Source: Oscillospiraceae bacterium (lineage in GTDB: Bacteria; Bacillota; Clostridia; Oscillospirales; Ruminococcaceae). From it: a DNA stretch of 10,534 bases. Below, piece by piece: positions 6,291 to 10,534 of the stretch (positions within the stretch are counted from its first letter, which is position 1; every line of letters begins with the position of its first letter). The stretch is from assembly GCA_900757485.1 (NCBI GenBank), contig CAAEOA010000299.1:1-10534 (forward strand), in the 5' to 3' direction. The notes beneath the pieces are model-generated. The model had not been told where the DNA came from. It saw nothing but the letters and a program-made list of their open reading frames with translations, and did no database searches. Position numbers and translations under genes: made by a program.

Positions 6291-7334
6291 TTAAAAGAGA
6301 ACCAGCAGTTTTCGGATTTCTTCTGCCGACAAATTGTAGCGAACACCCTCAATAATATTGGTGATGTTGATTAGTTCAATTTGAGCCAACGACATAAAGC
6401 AGTATACAACTGCCGGTGCGTTTGAAGAAAATCGCAGCAACTGTTTATTATAATACGCATTTAACCGTCTGATATCATCTTCAATATAGGAAAATTCATC
6501 GTTGTCAATTTTATTTCCATAGGAACTGGAGTTGATCATCCGGAAAATATCTTCGCCGGATTCTGCTTGCAGCAGATTTTCCAATCGTTCCTTTTTGAGC
6601 CTATATGTGAAAGGAAATAAATATTTTCGTATTTCCTGCCCATCCATTTTAAAGAATGATTTCAGGCGGAAGATCGTGGAAACATTGATTAACTCTACTT
6701 CGATTTTTAATATCTCTTCCAGTTCATCCCGGTGCTTTCCTTTGAAATCACGCTGAATCAACGAAAACATTCGTGTGTAATATAGTGTACGCAGCGAAAC
6801 TTCACATCCGGTATAATCAATCAATTCTCCGTTTTTCGGTGTGAATTGCCGTATTACCTTTTCATAAGGCGTTTTATCAATAACCTCAAGTAATTCTTCA
6901 AAGGTTTTGATCTTGGCAAGCTTAATCATCGGAAAAGAGGCGTGTGAAATCAGATATCCCGGTAAATCTACAATAAAATTCTCAGTATTATTCGCATTGA
7001 TGCCCATAATGCAACGAAGAATTTGCTCAATTTCAAGCCGTGAGACAACAAAAGACAAAAAGTTGCTTTTCCCCGAAACATCGTAATGCGTCAAACGGAT
7101 ATATTTATTGAATAAAGATTTATGAAGCAGCAGTTCCAGCTGACCGCGGTGAACACTTTCCGGATAAATGTTGGATAATACGTCAGCATAGCCGGGAGTT
7201 TCTTTTAAGTAAGAAGCAATTTCCCGAACTGACTTCATTCGAACAAGATCCTGATAGTTTTCATTCGTTAACCGCTTTCCGTACATGGCGCGGGATTTTG
7301 TGATCATAGCTTTATTAGAAAGCGAATTTAACAC
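6291..7334 (-). CDS. atpC: V/A-type ATPase subunit C (d-like central stalk socket)
   Basis: Subunit C (family AC39 / eukaryotic d) is the funnel-shaped helical protein that sits on the membrane ring and receives the D-F shaft. The 347-residue product is entirely soluble and helix-rich. It shows the typical N-terminal pattern SRAMYGKRLTNENYQDLV (14-31) and the C-terminal signature INITNIIEGVRYNLSAEEIRKLL (about 322-344). The start is GTG at 7332-7334, with an AAGGGAG ribosome site (about 7352-7346) at normal spacing; an ATG at 7342 is out of frame. It lies between the stalk coiled-coil gene (42 nt away) and I (27 nt away). In E. hirae and Thermus, C comes after E, so its position near the front of the operon is a rearrangement. 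Confidence 0.92.
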   Translation of the reverse strand: MLNSLSNKAMITKSRAMYGKRLTNENYQDLVRMKSVREIASYLKETPGYADVLSNIYPESVHRGQLELLLHKSLFNKYIRLTHYDVSGKSNFLSFVVSRLEIEQILRCIMGINANNTENFIVDLPGYLISHASFPMIKLAKIKTFEELLEVIDKTPYEKVIRQFTPKNGELIDYTGCEVSLRTLYYTRMFSLIQRDFKGKHRDELEEILKIEVELINVSTIFRLKSFFKMDGQEIRKYLFPFTYRLKKERLENLLQAESGEDIFRMINSSSYGNKIDNDEFSYIEDDIRRLNAYYNKQLLRFSSNAPAVVYCFMSLAQIELINITNIIEGVRYNLSAEEIRKLLVLF

Positions 7335-7376
7335 ACTATCATGTCTCCCTTCCGTTTATTAATCAGTATCTATCAT

Positions 7377-7688
7377 TTATTTATTGAGAACCTTCTGAAA
7401 CAAGTCACGTTCCCATTTTTCGTGGTATTGTTCATACATATGATCCAGCATTTTTTTCTGCTGAGCAAGCTTTTCGGATAATACACCGATCTTTTCAGCC
7501 AGCATAACGTTTTGATTTTCTCTCATCCGATTTAACTTGTCGTTACTGTTTTTTTGTGTATCGAGATCCATCTTTTTTATTTCTTCTAATGTATCTTGTT
7601 CGGCTTTTTGCTTATAGGCTTCTGCATCGATATATTTTTGTTGAGCCATTTTGTCTATTTCAATAATCTGTTGAATAATTGTTTGCAT
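7377..7688 (-). CDS. G/H-like peripheral stalk coiled-coil subunit of the V/A-ATPase
   Basis: This 103-residue, highly charged, almost wholly helical protein fits the small stalk subunit (G in Thermus, H in archaea, NtpF in E. hirae) that forms a right-handed coiled coil with subunit E. Residues about 10-95 are rich in Glu, Lys, Gln and Asn with spaced hydrophobics, and there are no Pro, Gly or Cys breaks except one Gly (GVLSEK). The start is ATG at 7686-7688; its ribosome site (AAAGG, about 7701-7705) is weak and distant. It is the first gene after the operon promoter, as the G/H gene is in other operons. The sequence is too low in complexity for family assignment by motif, so the call depends on size, composition and position. 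Confidence 0.78.
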   Translation of the reverse strand: MQTIIQQIIEIDKMAQQKYIDAEAYKQKAEQDTLEEIKKMDLDTQKNSNDKLNRMRENQNVMLAEKIGVLSEKLAQQKKMLDHMYEQYHEKWERDLFQKVLNK

Positions 7689-7739
7689 GATTGATGACCA
7701 GCCTTTCTATCGGAATCACCGCTTAGGATAAACGGAGGA

Positions 7740-7779
7740 ATATCATTGTTTGAGTTACTTTGACCGCAAACAAAGATAT
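7740..7779. promoter_or_regulatory. Long stem-loop in the ATPase operon leader
   Basis: Arms at 7740-7752 (ATATCATTGTTTG) and 7767-7779 (CAAACAAAGATAT) are complementary at 12 of 13 positions around a 14-nt loop. The stem lies about 52 nt upstream of the first start codon and inside the predicted minus-strand transcript. No U-run follows, so it is not a simple terminator. Possible roles are leader stabilisation or regulation of the operon. Confidence 0.55.
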
Positions 7780-7793
7780 CATATTGCATTTAC

Positions 7794-7811
7794 AGGAAGT
7801 ATTATCTTCCT
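7794..7811. promoter_or_regulatory. Small perfect hairpin near the 5' end of the operon transcript
   Basis: AGGAAG (7794-7799), loop TATTAT, CTTCCT (7806-7811) gives a perfect 6-bp stem. It lies roughly 10-45 nt inside the predicted operon transcript, depending on which promoter is used. It could protect the 5' end of the mRNA, or be an operator. Confidence 0.4.
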
Positions 7812-7828
7812 ATTAATAATATATACTT

Positions 7829-7872
7829 AATATATACTTTTTTTATTAAAATGGCAATATTCAATGTGTCAA
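7829..7872 (-). promoter_or_regulatory. Two overlapping sigma-A promoter candidates for the V/A-ATPase operon
   Basis: Two overlapping readings exist on the minus strand. The first is TTGACA (7872-7867), 16 nt, TTTAAT (7850-7845). The second is TTGCCA (7857-7852), 17 nt, TATATT (7834-7829). Each is close to the vegetative consensus, and the predicted starts are near 7838 and 7822. Either gives a leader of about 135-150 nt before the first gene. Confidence 0.55.
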
Positions 7873-7907
7873 ACATAAACAATTGTTGTATGTTTGATTT
7901 GTACAAA
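7869..7907. promoter_or_regulatory. Operator-like nested palindromes at the operon promoter
   Basis: TCAAACATA (7869-7877) and TATGTTTGA (7889-7897) form a perfect 9-bp inverted repeat. Between them AACAATTGTT (7878-7887) is itself a perfect palindrome. The adjoining TTTGTACAAA (7898-7907) is a third. The left arm overlaps the TTGACA -35 hexamer of the first ATPase promoter candidate, as expected for a repressor or activator site. The binding protein is unknown. Confidence 0.5.
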
Positions 7908-7998
7908 AACAACAATCCGAATCGAAAAATCGTATTTTGCAGCAGGGCGAATTTTATTTCTTTTGTAATAAAATATTTATGAAAAATTTGGAAAAGGA

Positions 7999-8027
7999 TT
8001 GAAAAAAGACCAAAATACAGGTATAAT
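7999..8027 (+). promoter_or_regulatory. Strong sigma-A type promoter of the rhamnosidase-like gene
   Basis: TTGAAA (7999-8004), a 17-nt spacer and a perfect TATAAT (8022-8027) match the vegetative consensus closely. Transcription would start near 8034, leaving a leader of about 97 nt. No catabolite (cre-like) operator overlaps it that I can recognise. Confidence 0.75.
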
Positions 8028-8130
8028 AAAAACTGCTTTATTTTATTTCGTCAGGTCGTATGAAAACTCAAATATATATAGGAAGACGATGATAATTTAG
8101 CAACAACAAAATGAAGGAGAATGTTTTAAA

Positions 8131-9810
8131 ATGATAAGTAATATGCACTTTGCAGGAGAAGATAAAAAGGTCAGAAAGTATCTGCTCCCGAAAGCGGTGA
8201 TCTATAAAGCCGGAGGTGTAAGCGGAGAGGACAATTTGCTGGTTCAGAAAGATGTTCAAATATCCACTGACGAGCCTGATAGTATGGAAATGAAAAACAC
8301 CGGCGACGGCACTCATGCTGTAATTTTACTGGATTTCGGAGTGGAATTTGCCGGCGGCATTAAAATTTTGACGGAGAGATGTGACGGCGGTCTTGTAACG
8401 CCTGATTTTCGTCTTACTTTCGGAGAATCCGCAAATGAGGCAATGAGTAATATCGGTGATAAGAACGCTACGAATGATCATTCCATTCGTGATATGAATA
8501 TTCAACTGACGCTGTTCAGTGACATGGAATTTGGTCAGACAGGATATCGGTTTGCCCGATTGGAACTGCTGTCGCCGAACACCTCTGTGCGAATCAAGTC
8601 TGTTTTGGGTGTCTTTACTTATCGCGATTTGGAATATAAGGGGAGTTTTTGCTGCAGTGATGATCTGCTTAACCGGATATATGATGTAGCTGCATATACC
8701 TGTCATTTGAATATGCAAAATAATCTTTGGGATGGCATCAAACGCGATCGTTTGGTATGGATCGGTGATATGCATCCGGAAATGCTGACCATCCGTACCG
8801 TCTTCGGCTATGATCAGTGTATTGAAGAAGGATTGGATTTTGCCGCCCGTCAAACACCTTTGCCCGACTTTGCAAACCATATGATTACCTATTCCATGTG
8901 GTGGTTGCTTATTACTTGGGATTGGTACTTACACAACGGAAAAACGAATTTTATCATGGAGCATCGGGAATACATAGAAAAATTGCTGGAGCAGTTCACG
9001 GAATTGGTATTGGAAGACGGACAGGATTTGCTGGGAGAATATCCAATGGGATACTTTCTTGATTGGCCCACCAGCGATCTTAAAGAGGCTCGCGCAGGAG
9101 TTCGTGCACTATTTGCAATGGCGCTGAAAGCAGGAGCAGGGCTTTGCGATTTGTTCGATAATCAAAAATTAGAGGAAAAATGTATTCGTAAAGCAGAACT
9201 GCTGGGAAAAAATATTCCGGATGAGTATGGAATCAAAGCGTCTGCGGCGTTTATGTCACTGGCGGGGCATCTTGATCCGAAACAGGCTGCCGATGAAGTG
9301 CTGTTGGTAAACGGTGCAAAAGATATTTCTACTTTTTTAAGTTATTATCAACTTTCTGCAATTGCCAATGCAGGCAAGATGAAAGAAGCTTTGGATATTC
9401 TGAAAGAGTATTACGGCGGAATGCTTTCGGTAGGTGCGACTACTTTTTGGGAAGACTTTTCAGTGGATTGGTTAAAAGAGGGAAGCCGACTGGATAAAAT
9501 ATCCGGCGAAGGAGAATATGATATTCACGGAGATAACGGCGCATATTGCTATATTGGATATCGTCATAGCTTGTGTCATGGATGGTCTTCAGGACCGACC
9601 GCTTTTTTGGCGGAGCGAGTGTTAGGTATTCAAATTGCAGCGCCCGGATGTAAAAAAATAAGAATCCGACCGGATTTAGGACAGCTGCAATGGGCGAAGG
9701 GAACATATCCGACTCCATATGGAGTGATATCGGTTTCTCATGTGAAACAAGCCGACGGCAGCATTAAAACTGAGTATGACGTTCCGGGTGGCGTAACAGT
9801 GATTGATTAA
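8131..9810 (+). CDS. GH78 / alpha-L-rhamnosidase-like glycoside hydrolase
   Basis: This 559-residue protein resembles bacterial alpha-L-rhamnosidases (six-hairpin catalytic domain). An N-terminal beta-rich part (about 15-165) precedes an (alpha/alpha)6-like domain (about 170-500) and a short C-terminal beta part. The stretch DGIKRDRLVWIGDMHPE (201-217) resembles the GH78 D-G-x-x-R-E/D-R-x-x-W-x-G-D motif. TTFWEDF (437-443) has Glu441 where a catalytic base is expected. SLCHGWSSGPTAFL (480-493) and LGI match the end of the family's catalytic domain. There is no signal peptide, so it would act in the cytoplasm on imported sugars. It is shorter than many GH78 enzymes (often 700-1000 residues), lacking extra N-terminal beta domains. 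The ATG at 8131 has AAGGAG 11 nt upstream. It has its own promoter and terminator and no transporter neighbour in the window. Substrate is uncertain. Confidence 0.72.
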   Translation: MISNMHFAGEDKKVRKYLLPKAVIYKAGGVSGEDNLLVQKDVQISTDEPDSMEMKNTGDGTHAVILLDFGVEFAGGIKILTERCDGGLVTPDFRLTFGESANEAMSNIGDKNATNDHSIRDMNIQLTLFSDMEFGQTGYRFARLELLSPNTSVRIKSVLGVFTYRDLEYKGSFCCSDDLLNRIYDVAAYTCHLNMQNNLWDGIKRDRLVWIGDMHPEMLTIRTVFGYDQCIEEGLDFAARQTPLPDFANHMITYSMWWLLITWDWYLHNGKTNFIMEHREYIEKLLEQFTELVLEDGQDLLGEYPMGYFLDWPTSDLKEARAGVRALFAMALKAGAGLCDLFDNQKLEEKCIRKAELLGKNIPDEYGIKASAAFMSLAGHLDPKQAADEVLLVNGAKDISTFLSYYQLSAIANAGKMKEALDILKEYYGGMLSVGATTFWEDFSVDWLKEGSRLDKISGEGEYDIHGDNGAYCYIGYRHSLCHGWSSGPTAFLAERVLGIQIAAPGCKKIRIRPDLGQLQWAKGTYPTPYGVISVSHVKQADGSIKTEYDVPGGVTVID

Positions 9811-9840
9811 TCATTTTTGAAGGGCTGTTCAGTTCCTTTA

Positions 9841-9894
9841 CAATAAAAAAGCACTTCCTTTCAATTGGTTTTGAAAGGAAGTGCTTTTTTATTG
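9841..9894. terminator. Bidirectional intrinsic terminator between the convergent genes
   Basis: A perfect 22-bp inverted repeat (9841-9862 with 9873-9894), extended by two A-T pairs, gives a 24-bp stem and a TTGGTT loop. The core GCACTTCCTTTC arm is flanked by A6 on one side and T6 on the other, so it has a U-run in both directions. It ends the rhamnosidase-like transcript 30 nt after its stop and the spoIVA transcript 35 nt after its stop. Confidence 0.92.
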
Positions 9895-9929
9895 AGTTGT
9901 ACGGCGATAGCTGTTTCAGTAGACATTGA

Positions 9930-10534
9930 TTATAAAATAATACAGATCAGACCGCCGCAGCCCTCATTGATAATCCGTTCGATGGTTTCCTGAAATTTGA
10001 GCCGTGCGTCCTGAGGCATACGGTACAGCTTGTTGTGTAAGCCTTCGTTCACCAGTTCATGAAGTGATTTTCCGAAAATATTGGATTCCCAAATTTTCTT
10101 CGGATTTTCTTCAAATTCCTTCAGCAGATACATGACAAGCTCTTCGGATTGTTTTTCGCTGCCGACTAACGGATTGACTTCAGCGGTGATATTGGCTTTC
10201 ATCATATGGATGCTTGGAGCAGAAGCTTTCAGTCGAATGCCGTATTTTCCGCCTTGTTTGACAATTTCCGGTTCTTCCAAAGAAAGCTCGTCAATCGTCG
10301 GCATGACGATTCCGTATCCGGTTGCGTCCACCTCTTGCAGAGCACCCTGAAATTTTTCAAATTCTTTTTTCATTTTAGCAAGCTGTATCATGGTTGGCAT
10401 CAGCTCGGATTCACCGTTTATTTCCAAGCCCGTAGCTTCGCCCAGAATTTTGTAAAACAGTTCGCTTTTGATGTTGAGAGAAATCCGTGCGCATCCGTTC
10501 CCGAGATCAATATTGTCATTATTGGCACGGGTTA
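9930..10534 (-). CDS. spoIVA: Stage IV sporulation protein A, C-terminal part (cut by window edge)
   Basis: SpoIVA is the ATP-polymerising protein that forms the basement layer of the spore coat on the forespore surface. About 200 C-terminal residues are present; the B. subtilis protein is 492. The frame is open through the right edge, so the TTG at 10427 is not the start: upstream codons read DLGNGCARISLNIKSELFYK and continue into GEATGLEINGESELMP. The C-terminus ends NEGCGGLICIIL, the distinctive SpoIVA tail, which in B. subtilis belongs to the membrane-proximal region that works with SpoVM. The N-terminal ATPase domain and the promoter (sigma-E in B. subtilis) lie outside the window. The gene converges on the rhamnosidase-like gene and shares its terminator. 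It shows the organism belongs to an endospore-forming lineage. Confidence 0.93.
   Translation of the reverse strand, partial: TRANNDNIDLGNGCARISLNIKSELFYKILGEATGLEINGESELMPTMIQLAKMKKEFEKFQGALQEVDATGYGIVMPTIDELSLEEPEIVKQGGKYGIRLKASAPSIHMMKANITAEVNPLVGSEKQSEELVMYLLKEFEENPKKIWESNIFGKSLHELVNEGLHNKLYRMPQDARLKFQETIERIINEGCGGLICIIL

Larger units (their letters stand above)
7689..8130. other. 442-nt divergent intergenic regulatory region
   Basis: The region is AT-rich, with no gene that I can support. From left to right it holds the weak ribosome site of the stalk gene, a structured leader for the ATPase operon (7740-7811), the operon promoters (7829-7872), palindromes (7869-7907), an AT-only inverted repeat (7951-7958 with 7967-7974), a strong promoter for the rhamnosidase-like gene (7999-8027) and that gene's leader and ribosome site (AAGGAG, 8114-8119). 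Confidence 0.8.

Noticed and set aside
7951..7974. ATTTTATT/AATAAAAT inverted repeat as a terminator or operator
   Set aside because: It is a perfect 8-bp repeat but entirely A/T in an AT-rich region, so chance is likely and the stem would be weak.
8326..8880. 184-codon open frame on the minus strand inside the rhamnosidase-like gene
   Set aside because: It lies fully antisense to a well-supported gene, has no recognisable domain and no operon context. The same applies to the frames at 9440-9718 and 8889-9071.
1..10534. CRISPR array, insertion sequence, prophage, tRNA or rRNA, toxin-antitoxin or defence genes
   Set aside because: I saw no direct-repeat array, transposase or integrase motif, tRNA cloverleaf or defence-type domain in the window.

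Overview
This window looks like a chromosomal piece of a low-to-moderate GC, endospore-forming Firmicute, most likely a member of the Clostridia. It carries a bacterial V/A-type ATPase operon together with the 3' part of spoIVA, which is found only in endospore formers. Shine-Dalgarno sites are strong and AGGAGG-like, and the promoters look like sigma-A type. I cannot name a genus from the sequence alone.

Positions 1-7688 hold a V/A-type (vacuolar/archaeal-type) rotary ATPase operon on the minus strand. In transcription order it reads: a G/H-like stalk coiled coil (7688-7377), C (7334-6291), I (6263-4320), K, the c-ring proteolipid (4156-3737), F (3597-3289), E (2945-2346), A, the catalytic subunit (about 2285-531), and the 5' part of B (512-1). 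Subunit D would be expected beyond the left edge and is not visible. Together these proteins make the A3B3 head, the central stalk (F and C, with D unseen), the peripheral stalks (E with G/H, anchored on I) and the membrane motor (I plus the K ring). The gene order differs from the E. hirae and Thermus operons. Several intergenic gaps are unusually long for such an operon (163, 133 and 343 nt), and each holds small hairpins around the c-ring gene, F and E. The A, C, F and K starts needed correction: A appears to use TTG and C uses GTG.

Positions 7689-8130 are a divergent regulatory region. A minus-strand promoter pair, a structured leader of roughly 150 nt and a nested palindrome overlapping a perfect TTGACA serve the ATPase operon. 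A very good plus-strand promoter (TTGAAA-N17-TATAAT) serves the next gene.

Positions 8131-9810 on the plus strand encode a cytoplasmic GH78 / alpha-L-rhamnosidase-like protein, apparently monocistronic. It ends at a 24-bp-stem bidirectional terminator (9841-9894), which is shared with the convergent spoIVA (9930 to beyond the right edge).

I found no mobile element, CRISPR array, tRNA or rRNA, and no evidence of a wholly novel system. The points most worth a second look are the hairpins between ATPase genes, the operator-like palindrome, the structured operon leader and the ion-binding site of subunit K.
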